This document shows, piece by piece, positions 49,323-57,666 of a stretch of 64,000 bases of DNA; position 1 is the stretch's first letter, and every line of letters starts with the position of its first letter. The position numbers were made by a program, and so were the translations under genes. The notes under the pieces were generated by a model. The model saw only the letters and a list, made by a program, of their open reading frames with translations, was not told the DNA's origin and searched no databases. The DNA lies in the NCBI RefSeq assembly GCF_000364445.2, contig NZ_CP043538.1:2921612-2985611 (forward strand), read 5' to 3'. The DNA is from Methylobacterium mesophilicum SR1.6/6 (GTDB lineage Bacteria > Pseudomonadota > Alphaproteobacteria > Rhizobiales > Beijerinckiaceae).

Positions 49323-49773
49323 GAGCCTGATGCTTGCGGTCGTCCTCGCGATGATGGGCATCGGGACGGTCCGTGCCGGCTCGGAGGCGCCGGCCGGCTA
49401 CTACGCGGACCAGAAGGTGGTCTACCATAACGGCGGAGGCGGCCCGGACGGAGCAGCCTACTTCAAGCGCCTGCTGGCCAACCTGCGCAACCACGTCGAG
49501 GCCGTGGGCAAGGCGCATGTCGAGATCCGCGTGGTAAGCCTCGGCGACGGGATCGGCCTCTTCCAGTCGGCCGCGAACGACAAGGAACTCGCCGGCCGCG
49601 TCGACGCCCTCAAGGGAATGGGCGTCCGGTTCCTGGTCTGCGCCAACACACTGCGCGAGCGAAAGATCGACCGCACCACCCTGTACGGCGTCGGCGAGGA
49701 CGACCTCGTGCCAAGCGGCGTCGCCGAACTGGCACGCCTGCAGGGCATAGGGTTCGCCTACATCCATCCGTAA
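49306..49773 (+). CDS. DsrE-family protein with signal peptide
   Basis: A 155-residue protein. A signal peptide MTTVFRSLMLAVVLAMMGIGTVRAG precedes a DsrE-like alpha/beta domain (KVVYHNGGGG, VVSLGDGIGLFQ, FLVCANTL). The Cys in FLVCANTL sits where DsrE-type proteins carry their persulfide Cys. It overlaps the transpeptidase gene by 17 bases and ends the operon. Periplasmic sulfur handling is likely, in line with the neighbouring thiol genes. Confidence 0.8.
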   Translation: MTTVFRSLMLAVVLAMMGIGTVRAGSEAPAGYYADQKVVYHNGGGGPDGAAYFKRLLANLRNHVEAVGKAHVEIRVVSLGDGIGLFQSAANDKELAGRVDALKGMGVRFLVCANTLRERKIDRTTLYGVGEDDLVPSGVAELARLQGIGFAYIHP

Positions 49774-49823
49774 CGGTCAAAAAACTGATGCTTGGAACCT
49801 GTGCGCGGGGCCCGCTCAGGGTG

Positions 49824-51387
49824 GAGGCTGTGTGAAAACGCTGCGGTTCTGATAGTCTCCGCGTGACGGTGGAGGCTTGTATGACGCGGTTCGTGCGTGG
49901 TTCGGATCGTCACCAGATCGCACTTCTGCCGCATCGCCTGGACGATTACGTGTCTGAGGACAATTCTGTTCGCGTCGTCGATGCGTTCGTGGATGAACTC
50001 GATCTTGCGGGCCTTGGTTTTGCTGGTGTGATGCCGGCCGCGACGGGCAGGCCCGGCTATCATCCCGCGACACTGCTGAAGCTCTACCTCTACGGCTACC
50101 TCAATCAAGTCGCCTCCAGCCGCCGCCTGGAGCGTGAGGCCGGCCGCAACGTCGAGGTGATGTGGCTGACCGGCCGGCTCGCCCCCGACTTCAAGACCAT
50201 CGCCGGCTTCCGACGCGACAACGGCCCAGCGATACAGGCTGCCTGCCGCCAGTTCGTGATCCTGTGCCGCCAACTCGGCCTCCTGGCCGGCGGTGTCGTG
50301 GCTCTCGACGGCAGCCGCTTCAAAGCGGTGAACACGCGCGATCGCAACTTCACCCCGGCGGCGGTCCGGCGCCGCATCGAGCAGGTCGAAGCGAGCATCG
50401 CGCGCTATCTCGCCGCCCTCGACACCGCCGACCGCCAGGAGGACGAGGTCGCATGCGCACGCAAGGTGCGCATCGCGGAGCGTCTGGATGCTTTGCGGAC
50501 GCGAATGCGCGAACTGCAGGCGATGGAGAGGCTCGTCGAAGCTGCGCCTGATCGGCAGATCTCGCTGGCCGATCCGGACGCGCGGGCGATGGCCACGAGC
50601 GGCAAGGGCACAGGGATGGTTGGCTACAACGTTCAGGCGGTCGTCGACACCGAGCATCATCTGATCGTCGCGCACGAGGTGACAAACATCGGGCACGACC
50701 GCACCCAGCTGGCGCACATGAGCCGCCAGGGGCAGGCAGCAACCGGGCATGGAGCGCTCAGCGTGCTGGCGGACCGCGGCTACTTCTCGGGCGAGGAGAT
50801 CCTGGCCTGTGAGCAGGTCGGCATCTCGGTGACGCTGCCCAGGCCGCTGACCTCGGGCGCCAAGGCGGAGGGGCGCTTCGGCAAGCAGGACTTCGTCTAC
50901 GAGCCGGAGGCGGATGCCTACCGGTGTCCAGCCGGCGAGCGGCTTTCCTATCGCTACACCAACGTGGAGGGTGGACTGACGCTACGCCGCTACTGGACGA
51001 CGGCCTGTCAGGGCTGCGCGATCAAGGCGCATTGCACGCCGGCCGAGGAGCGGCGGGTGACGCGGTGGGAGCACGAGGCGGTGCTGGAAGCCGTGCAGCG
51101 CCGGCTCGACAAGGATCCCCACGCGATGCGTACGCGCCGCCAGACGGTCGAGCACGTGTTCAGGACGCTCAAGGGCTGGATGGGAGCGACCCACTTCCGG
51201 ATGCGGCGGTTGCGGAACGTGGCGACCGAGATGAGCCTGCAGGTCCTGGCCTACAATCTGAAGCGGGTGATGGCGATCCTCGGCACCGGACCACTTCTAA
51301 GCGCCCTCCGGGCGTGACAGCACGCGGCACAGCGCGCGCCATCACCGCTCCGAACCGGCACGCAGAAACACGTTCTCACACAGCCTC
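49824..51387 (+). mobile_element. IS1182-type insertion sequence
   Basis: 1564 bp with terminal inverted repeats: GAGGCTGTGTGAAAACG at the left end (49824) and its near-perfect complement at the right end (to 51387), 16 of 17 matching. One transposase gene fills the element. I found no convincing target duplication in the flanks. It lies between the dsrE gene and a decayed phosphoglycerate mutase gene. Confidence 0.82.
49881..51317 (+). CDS. IS1182-family transposase
   Basis: A 478-residue DDE transposase. The N-terminus FVRGSDRHQIALLPHRLDDYVSEDN and the YGYLNQVASSRRLEREA segment are typical for IS1182. The DDE core includes VALDGSRFKAVN (first Asp), VLADRGYFSGEEI (second Asp) and VEHVFRTLKGWMG (Glu). 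The gene is intact and the element may be active. The ATG at 49881, with GGTGGAGG upstream, is preferred over GTG 49863. Confidence 0.93.
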   Translation: MTRFVRGSDRHQIALLPHRLDDYVSEDNSVRVVDAFVDELDLAGLGFAGVMPAATGRPGYHPATLLKLYLYGYLNQVASSRRLEREAGRNVEVMWLTGRLAPDFKTIAGFRRDNGPAIQAACRQFVILCRQLGLLAGGVVALDGSRFKAVNTRDRNFTPAAVRRRIEQVEASIARYLAALDTADRQEDEVACARKVRIAERLDALRTRMRELQAMERLVEAAPDRQISLADPDARAMATSGKGTGMVGYNVQAVVDTEHHLIVAHEVTNIGHDRTQLAHMSRQGQAATGHGALSVLADRGYFSGEEILACEQVGISVTLPRPLTSGAKAEGRFGKQDFVYEPEADAYRCPAGERLSYRYTNVEGGLTLRRYWTTACQGCAIKAHCTPAEERRVTRWEHEAVLEAVQRRLDKDPHAMRTRRQTVEHVFRTLKGWMGATHFRMRRLRNVATEMSLQVLAYNLKRVMAILGTGPLLSALRA

Positions 51388-51588
51388 GCTGGGAAGCAGC
51401 TTGGCTGCTTTCAGTCGCAAAACGTTCTAAAGCGGACCTAGGATGAACCGCCGTCTCCGGATGGACGGTCCAACCCATCTCAGGGTCGAAGTTCGTTAAA
51501 GCCGGATGCCGACTTCATCAGAGGCGATGCGACCGGCGCGGAAGCGCTTTGTCTCGGGGACAGCGGGATTCACGATCGCAAAGCCCCA

Positions 51589-52191
51589 ATCACGCGACGT
51601 CTCGTACTGGTCCGGCATGGCCAGAGCGTAGCCAACCAATTCGGTCTATTCACGGAATTGCTGGACTCGCCCTTGACCGAGGAGGGCCTGATGGAAGCCG
51701 AGGCAGCCAGACGGCGTTTGGCCAAGCGCAGCTGGCGCTTTTCCGATGCCTTCACCTCGACGCTGACGCGGGCCGTCGTGAGCGGCTGGCTTATCATCGA
51801 TGCGCTCGGGCAACCCGGCTTAATCCCCAACGCTTCGCCGCGCTCGACGAGCGGGACTAAGACGACCGACAAGACCACCGCCGATGCGCGCTGGGGGGCG
51901 GAGCGGATCAAGACCTGGCGCTGCTCATACGCCGAGACGCCGCCGAACGGTGAGATCCTGCGCGATACCGTCGCCCGCATCGTGCCATGCTACCTCCGAT
52001 CCATCCTACCCGCGATCATGGGCAGGGACGTGCTCGTCGTCGCCCATGGTAATTGCCTACGGGCCCTCGTTATGGCGCTCGAAGACCTCAGCCCGGCGGA
52101 GGTCGAGCACCTCGAACTCGCGACGGGCTCCGTCAGGATCTATGAGTTTGCCGCGGACATGACGATCAAGGCCCGCTGCATCGACGGCTGA
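51589..52191 (+). pseudogene. gpmA: 2,3-bisphosphoglycerate-dependent phosphoglycerate mutase-like gene, degraded
   Basis: The frame carries RRLVLVRHGQSVAN (catalytic His region, 51598-51639), LTEEG, and near the end VLVVAHGNCLRALVM and ELATG of the GpmA family. The expected ATG reads ATC at 51589, and the nearest legal start (TTG 51658) would delete the catalytic RHG. In the middle (about 51826-51890) the frame reads nonsense. The neighbouring frame reads LDERD and then a TAA where the family has YGDLTG, so two compensating shifts are likely. Hence pseudogene, lying 200 bases after the IS element. Confidence 0.65.
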
Positions 52192-52336
52192 ATGCGCCTG
52201 TCGGCCCCCAAAATGGATCTCCGCGGGCCGCGAAAGGAGCCTCATTCATCTATTTCATTGATGATAAGCATCTAATCATTCCGTTGGATTGAATGAAAGG
52301 GCAATGGGACTCTCCGGCATCACATCGGAGCCATCC

Positions 52337-53434
52337 ATGTCCGCCCCCAGACTTGTCTCCCACCCTCGATCGATGCGTGCTCTGGCCGGCACGAGAGCTA
52401 TCCTTCCGGGACTGAGCCTCTGCGTGGCGGTAACCGCCGCAGCGGTCGGCTTCGAGGCCGTCGAGACGCATTTGTTCGGTCGCGCTTGGCTCGAAGCCCT
52501 GGTGCTGGCGATCCTACTCGGGAGCGCGATCCGCACCGCCTGGACCCCGTCGCAGCGTTTCTTTCCCGGCATCGCCTTCGGGGCCAAGACCGTGCTGGAG
52601 ATCGCGGTCGTACTGCTCGGCGCGTCGCTCAGCCTCGCGACGATCCTCGCCGCCGGCCCGGGCCTGCTCTTCGGCATCGCGGGCGTCGTCGTGGTCGCGA
52701 TCCTGTCGAGCTACGGCATCGGCCGGGCGCTCGGGCTGCATTCGCGAATGGCAATCCTCGTCGCCTGCGGCAACTCGATCTGCGGCAACTCGGCGATCGC
52801 CGCCACCGCCCCGGTGATCGGCGCCGACGGCGAGGACGTCGCCGCCTCCATCGCCTTCACCGCGGTCCTGGGCGTGCTGGTGGTGCTCGGCCTGCCGCTG
52901 CTGGTGCCGCTGCTCGGCCTGTCGCCGATGCAGTACGGCGTGCTTGCCGGCCTCACCGTCTACGCCGTGCCGCAGGTCCTCGCCGCCACCGCGCCGGTCG
53001 CGGCGCTCAGCGTCCAGGTCGGAACCCTGGTGAAGCTCGTCCGGGTGCTGATGCTCGGGCCGGTCGTTCTGATGCTCTCGCTCGGTGCGAGCTCGCTGCG
53101 CGAGGAGACCGACGAGGCCGCGCCTGCCGTCACCGCCGGCGACCGCCCGGCCCGCGGTGGCCTCGCGATCCAGCGCCTGGTGCCGTGGTTCATCCTCGCC
53201 TTCCTGGCGCTCGCGGGACTTCGCTCGGCCGGGCTGATCCCGCAGATCGCCCTCGCGCCGATGTCGGAGACCGCCAACGTGCTGACCGTGGTCTCGATGG
53301 CGGCGCTCGGCCTCGGGGTCGACGTGCGCAGCGTCGCCAAGGCCGGGGCGCGGGTGACCCTCGCTGTGGTCGCCTCGCTCCTTGCCCTCGGCGCCGTCAG
53401 CCTCGGCCTGATCCATGTGCTCGGCCTCGTCTGA
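52337..53434 (+). CDS. YeiH-family putative sulfate/sulfite exporter
   Basis: A 365-residue membrane protein with about ten segments. The family motif region is ILVACGNSICGNSAIAATAPVIGA in the middle, with LGASLSLATI before it and LGLGVDVRSV near the end. The ATG at 52337 has GGAG upstream. A TTG start at 52289 is rejected. YeiH relatives are annotated as sulfate exporters. Sulfite oxidation in the genes downstream produces sulfate, so export is plausible. Confidence 0.88.
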   Translation: MSAPRLVSHPRSMRALAGTRAILPGLSLCVAVTAAAVGFEAVETHLFGRAWLEALVLAILLGSAIRTAWTPSQRFFPGIAFGAKTVLEIAVVLLGASLSLATILAAGPGLLFGIAGVVVVAILSSYGIGRALGLHSRMAILVACGNSICGNSAIAATAPVIGADGEDVAASIAFTAVLGVLVVLGLPLLVPLLGLSPMQYGVLAGLTVYAVPQVLAATAPVAALSVQVGTLVKLVRVLMLGPVVLMLSLGASSLREETDEAAPAVTAGDRPARGGLAIQRLVPWFILAFLALAGLRSAGLIPQIALAPMSETANVLTVVSMAALGLGVDVRSVAKAGARVTLAVVASLLALGAVSLGLIHVLGLV

Positions 53435-53442
53435 TCCGCGCT

Positions 53443-54681
53443 ATGGCATCGATCCGACCCCTTGATGGAAGTACTGCCGTGGCACGTTCGTCCCAATCTT
53501 CATCCGAGGCAGTCGCGCAGGCGACGGCATGGTTGATGGGTCCGGGGCGCGAAACGGCCGACGCGGCTGCCCTTCTCGATGGGTTCAGTGCGTGCCTCTC
53601 GGGGCTCGGCCTGCCGCTAGCCCGCGCCACCACCCACGCGCCGACCCTGCATCCGTCGTTCCGGTGGGTGATGCGCGTCTGGCATCCAGGAGCGTCGAGC
53701 CTAGCTGTGCGCCGTCGCCACGGCATCGAGACAACGCCGATCTTTCACGGCAACACCGTCGAGCACGTGGTCGAGACGCGGACCCCATTCCAATGCCGTC
53801 TCGACGGAGATGGGCCGCTGCCGTTTCCCGTGCTTGGCGAGCTTCGCAACGAGGGTCTGACCGACTACCTCATCGCGCCGCTGCGCGCCGCGCGTGGACG
53901 CATGGGTGCCGCCTCCTGGGCGACAGTGAGACCGGGCGGGTTGACGCCGATCGAGATCGACACGTTGCTGGCGCTTATCGAGCCGTTCTCGCTGCTGTTC
54001 GAGATCAAGGCGCTCGACGACATGCTCGGCGCGGTCCTGAGCGCCTATGTCGGGCGCGACCCGGCGCGGCAAATCCTGGCCGGCACAGTTCGGCGCGGCG
54101 ACGTACGCCTCATGCGGGCCGCGATGATGCTGACCGACCTGCGTGGGTTCGGCGAACTATCCGACCGGCAAAGCCCCGATCGTGTCGTGGCCGCCCTCAA
54201 CCGGATGTTCGACGCCATCGTGCCAGCCGTCGAGGAAGAAGGCGGCGAGGTGCTGAAGTATATCGGCGACGGGCTACTGGCCGTGTTCGATGCCGATCGC
54301 GACGAGGCCGAAGCGCGCCGTGCCGCCTTGCGTGCCGCCGAGGCCGCACTCGATGCGCTTGCGACTTTGCGCGACGGCCATAGACCCGCCTTCGAGGTCG
54401 GTGTCGCACTTCATGTCGGAGAAGTCGCCTACGGCAATATCGGCGGCGGCGACCGGGTCGATTTCACGGCGATCGGCCGAGATCTGAATGTGCTCGCCCG
54501 TGTCGAGCGCCTGTGCAAGACATATGATACCCCGCTCATCGCCACCGACACCTTCCTCGACGGCCTCGCGCATTCCCTCGAACCGCTCGGCACCGTCGCC
54601 CTGCGCGGTTTCGCCGAACGTCACGCCCTGTTCGGGCATCGCAGGACCACGGCAGTTGAAGCACCGGCGGCCCGACGTTGA
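53443..54681 (+). CDS. Class III adenylate/guanylate cyclase
   Basis: A 412-residue protein. The N-terminal half (about 200 residues) is a GAF-like or unknown sensor. The C-terminal class III cyclase domain shows MLTDLRGFGELSDRQSPDRV (metal Asp), KYIGDGLLAVF (second metal Asp) and GNIGGGDRVDFTAIGRDLNVLARVE. This resembles the cyclase type found with adenylate cyclases of Rhizobiales. It starts 8 bases after the exporter stop. What its sensor half detects is unknown. Confidence 0.88.
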   Translation: MASIRPLDGSTAVARSSQSSSEAVAQATAWLMGPGRETADAAALLDGFSACLSGLGLPLARATTHAPTLHPSFRWVMRVWHPGASSLAVRRRHGIETTPIFHGNTVEHVVETRTPFQCRLDGDGPLPFPVLGELRNEGLTDYLIAPLRAARGRMGAASWATVRPGGLTPIEIDTLLALIEPFSLLFEIKALDDMLGAVLSAYVGRDPARQILAGTVRRGDVRLMRAAMMLTDLRGFGELSDRQSPDRVVAALNRMFDAIVPAVEEEGGEVLKYIGDGLLAVFDADRDEAEARRAALRAAEAALDALATLRDGHRPAFEVGVALHVGEVAYGNIGGGDRVDFTAIGRDLNVLARVERLCKTYDTPLIATDTFLDGLAHSLEPLGTVALRGFAERHALFGHRRTTAVEAPAARR

Positions 54682-54873
54682 AACAGCATCAAGCACCACT
54701 GGGGCGGAGATCGAAAATTTCCAAATCATCGCTTTGAGAGATCGTTCGCATCACAAAAGACCGTTAGTGGGAATAAATCGCATCCCGTAGCATCTCCCTG
54801 GTCGCGAGGTACCGCGGCGGGCTTGGTGCCCTCGAACGCATCGACGCCGACATTCTTCAAGGGGGGAGAGACC

Positions 54874-56097
54874 ATGCACGGACTGGACAGACCGACGAAC
54901 CGCCGCCTCGTGTTGGGTGGACTCGGGCTCGGCAGCCTTGGAGCCGCGCTGCCGGCCTGGGCCAAGGGCACTGTGAGGCTTCCTCTGCCGGGCGGCCCGG
55001 ACGAGCGGGCGTTGACCACCGCCTTTCCTGGCAAGGGCGAGATGATCCTGCAGCGCACCCATCCTCCGCTACTGGAAACGCCGTTTTCGGTGTTCGACGA
55101 GGGCGTGTTCACTCCCAACGACCGCTTCTACGTGCGCTGGCACTGGGCCTCGATCCCGACCGAGGTCGATGCCGGCACCTTCCGTCTGAAGGTCCACGGT
55201 CATGTCGAAAAGGAGCTCTCGCTCTCCCTCGATGCCATCGCCGGCCTGCCGCGCTTCGAGATCGCCGCGGTCAACCAATGCTCGGGCAACTCCCGCGGGT
55301 TGTTCGAGCCGCGGGTGCCCGGCGCGCAATGGGCGAACGGCTCGATGGGCAACGCCCGCTGGACCGGGGTGCGCCTCAAGGACGTGCTCGAAAAGGCCGG
55401 CGTGAAGGCCGGTGCCGTACAGGTGCGCTTCAGCGGTCTCGACGAGCCGGTCGTGGGCGACGCGCCGGACTTCAAGAAGTCGCTCGATCTCGACCACGCC
55501 AACGATGGCGAGGTGATGATCGCCTACGCGATGAACGGCGAGCAATTGCCGCTTCTCAACGGCTTCCCGCTCCGCCTCGTGGTGCCGGGCTGGTACTCGA
55601 CCTACTGGGTCAAGATGTTGTCGGACATCGAGGTGCTGGACAAGCCCGACGACCAGTACTGGATGAAGACCGCCTATCGTATCCCGGACGTCCCGGGCGC
55701 CAACATCAAGCCCGGCCAGACCGGCTTCAAGACGGTGCCGATCAACAAGATGGTACCGCGCTCGTTCGTCACCAATCTGCAGGACGGCGCCAAGGTCGCG
55801 GCCGGAACGCCGTTGGCCGTACGCGGCATCGCCTTCGGCGGCGATTGCGGGGTGAAGGCGGTCGAGTTCTCCGGAGACGGCGGGGCGACGTGGCTTCCAG
55901 CACAGCTCGGCGCGGACGAGGGCCCCTACAGCTTCCGCCGCTTCGAGGGCAGCCTGCCGGCGTTGGCCGCCGGCACCCACACGGTGAAGGTCCGCTGCAC
56001 CAATACCAACGGCGTCGCGCAGCCCACGGACCGGGTCTGGAACGGGGCTGGCTTCATGCAGAACGGTATCGAGACCGTGTCCTTCCAGGCCGCTTGA
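54874..56097 (+). CDS. sorA: Sulfite dehydrogenase molybdopterin subunit (SorA-like)
   Basis: A 407-residue periplasmic molybdoenzyme that oxidises sulfite to sulfate. A twin-arginine-like signal (TNRRLVLGGLGLG) precedes the sulfite oxidase fold. The Mo-binding Cys136 lies in VNQCSGNSRG. MNGEQLPLLNGFPLRLVVPGW and the C-terminal dimer domain (IAFGGDCGVKAVEFSGDGG) follow. GGGGGGAGAG precedes the ATG at 54874. The length equals that of Starkeya SorA, and a cytochrome gene follows 11 bases later. Confidence 0.9.
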   Translation: MHGLDRPTNRRLVLGGLGLGSLGAALPAWAKGTVRLPLPGGPDERALTTAFPGKGEMILQRTHPPLLETPFSVFDEGVFTPNDRFYVRWHWASIPTEVDAGTFRLKVHGHVEKELSLSLDAIAGLPRFEIAAVNQCSGNSRGLFEPRVPGAQWANGSMGNARWTGVRLKDVLEKAGVKAGAVQVRFSGLDEPVVGDAPDFKKSLDLDHANDGEVMIAYAMNGEQLPLLNGFPLRLVVPGWYSTYWVKMLSDIEVLDKPDDQYWMKTAYRIPDVPGANIKPGQTGFKTVPINKMVPRSFVTNLQDGAKVAAGTPLAVRGIAFGGDCGVKAVEFSGDGGATWLPAQLGADEGPYSFRRFEGSLPALAAGTHTVKVRCTNTNGVAQPTDRVWNGAGFMQNGIETVSFQAA

Positions 56098-56108
56098 GGA
56101 GAACAGCC

Positions 56109-56447
56109 ATGACCCCGATCCGCTCTGCGGCACTCAGCGTCGCGCTCATACTGTCTCCCCTGGTGGCGGTCGCCGCCCCGGCTCCCGAGCCGATGCGCTT
56201 CACCTCGCAATCGATCGAGATGCCGACCTCCGACCGGATCTTCCCCGACGGGCCGGGGGCGGAGGCGGTCAACAACAACTGCCTCGCCTGCCACTCGACC
56301 GGGATGGTGTTGACCCAGCCCAAGCTCTCGAAGGCGCAGTGGACCGAGACCGTGAACAAGATGATCCACGTCTACAAGGCGCCAGTCGATCAGGCCGACG
56401 TGCAGACCATCGTCGACTACCTCACGGCGTTGAAGCCGACGCCCTGA
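56109..56447 (+). CDS. sorB: Cytochrome c subunit of sulfite dehydrogenase (SorB-like)
   Basis: A 112-residue periplasmic cytochrome. Signal peptide ends near VAAPAP. One heme site CLACH (Cys58, Cys61, His62) lies close to the middle, and Met in KMIHVY is a candidate sixth ligand. It accepts electrons from the sulfite centre of the SorA subunit and passes them to a cytochrome oxidase. Confidence 0.9.
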   Translation: MTPIRSAALSVALILSPLVAVAAPAPEPMRFTSQSIEMPTSDRIFPDGPGAEAVNNNCLACHSTGMVLTQPKLSKAQWTETVNKMIHVYKAPVDQADVQTIVDYLTALKPTP

Positions 56448-56457
56448 ACCCCCGAAA

Positions 56458-56491
56458 CCCGAGGCCGCCGCGTTTTTTCGCCGGCCTCGGG
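56458..56491 (+). terminator. Terminator-like hairpin after sorB
   Basis: CCCGAGGCCG (56458-56467) pairs with CGGCCTCGGG (56482-56491), with a 14-base loop that itself contains a T6 tract. It lies 10 bases after the sorB stop. Confidence 0.55.
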
Positions 56492-56630
56492 GAATAGACC
56501 GCTCTCGCTGGCATCTCCTTGAGGCGATGCATGGCCGGACCGGTCCTGCACGACGCAATTCGATTTCGAACCCGCCCGCATGGCTGGCCCCGGCCGCTGA
56601 ACGAGCGCGCATGCCCGAGAGACCCGCTCC

Positions 56631-57614
56631 ATGACCCATATCCGCACCAGCCTCCGCGCCCTCCTCGCCGGAGCTGCCTTGCTTCTCGCCCAGGGCCAGC
56701 CCGGGTCCGCCGCCGGTTTCGACGGCGCGATCAAGAACAACGCCTTGGCGCTGAACGCTGCCGGGACCGTCGCCGCGGTGTCGAACAGCGAGGAGAGCGC
56801 CGTCGTCGTCTACGACGTCGCTAAAGGCACGGTCCTGCGCCGCCTCGACGGCTTCGTCACGCTCCGTAACATCGTGTTCGCACCGGACGGCGCCCGCTTC
56901 TACGTCTCCGACAGCGGCACCGGCCGGATCACGGTCTACGAGACCGCCACCGGCAAGGAAGCCGGCGTTCTCGCCGCCGGGCCCGGGGCCTTCGGCACCG
57001 TGCTCTCGGCCGACGGGGGCAAGCTCTACGTCAACAACGAGGCCGCGAGCACGCTGACCGTGTTCGACACCAAGACCATGCTCGCGGAGGCCGTGATCCC
57101 AGGCTTCGCGCAACCGCGCCAGGGCGTGAAGCTGTCGCCCGACGGCAAGACCGTGTTCGTGACGAACTTCCTCGGCGACAAGATCACGTTGGTCGATACC
57201 GCCACCAACAAGATCACCGGCGAGATCGCTGGGTTCGACAAGCTGCGCGCCATTTCGATCACCAAGGACGGAAAGACGCTGTTTGCCGCCAACAGCGGCC
57301 GCAATACTATCGGTGTGGTCGATGTCGCCGCCCGCAAGGTCACCTCCGAGGTGGAGGTGGGCAAGGACCCCTACGGAGCCGCGCTGACACCGGACGGTCG
57401 CTTCGTCTATTCCGGCAACCTCAAGGACAACTCACTCTCGGTGATCGACACCGGCACCCTCAAGGTCGTCGCCACGGTGACCGGCCTGAACGAGCCGCGC
57501 CAGGCGATCGCGTTCTCGGCCGACAACGCCTACGCCTACGTCCTCAACCGCGATCTCAGCGTCGCCGTGGTCGATCGCGCGAAGAATGCGGTGGTCTCGA
57601 CAATGAAGCCCTGA
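56631..57614 (+). CDS. YVTN-type beta-propeller protein, exported
   Basis: A 327-residue protein. A signal peptide (MTHIRTSLRALLAGAALLLAQ) is followed by seven propeller-like repeats with the pattern xVYDxxxGxxxxxxxGxxxP and D-G-K/R turns (for example TKDGKTLFAANSG and TPDGRFVYSGN). No catalytic residues are seen. It sits between two sulfite-oxidising enzyme genes and may be a periplasmic scaffold or sensor for them, an inference from position only. Confidence 0.82.
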   Translation: MTHIRTSLRALLAGAALLLAQGQPGSAAGFDGAIKNNALALNAAGTVAAVSNSEESAVVVYDVAKGTVLRRLDGFVTLRNIVFAPDGARFYVSDSGTGRITVYETATGKEAGVLAAGPGAFGTVLSADGGKLYVNNEAASTLTVFDTKTMLAEAVIPGFAQPRQGVKLSPDGKTVFVTNFLGDKITLVDTATNKITGEIAGFDKLRAISITKDGKTLFAANSGRNTIGVVDVAARKVTSEVEVGKDPYGAALTPDGRFVYSGNLKDNSLSVIDTGTLKVVATVTGLNEPRQAIAFSADNAYAYVLNRDLSVAVVDRAKNAVVSTMKP

Positions 57615-57621
57615 GGCGACG

Positions 57622-57652
57622 CGCGCCGGGGGCCTTATCGACCCCCGGCGCG
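57622..57652 (+). terminator. Strong terminator hairpin after the propeller gene
   Basis: A perfect 11-bp stem (CGCGCCGGGGG at 57622-57632, CCCCCGGCGCG at 57642-57652) with a 9-base loop, followed by TTCTCGT. Strong stem, short T run. It lies 8 bases after the stop. Confidence 0.7.
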
Positions 57653-57666
57653 TTCTCGTCGTCGAC

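Noticed and set aside
49800..51410. Target site duplication around the IS element
   Set aside because: The bases next to the inverted repeats (GGTG and GCTG) do not match; the boundary may also be off by a base or two.
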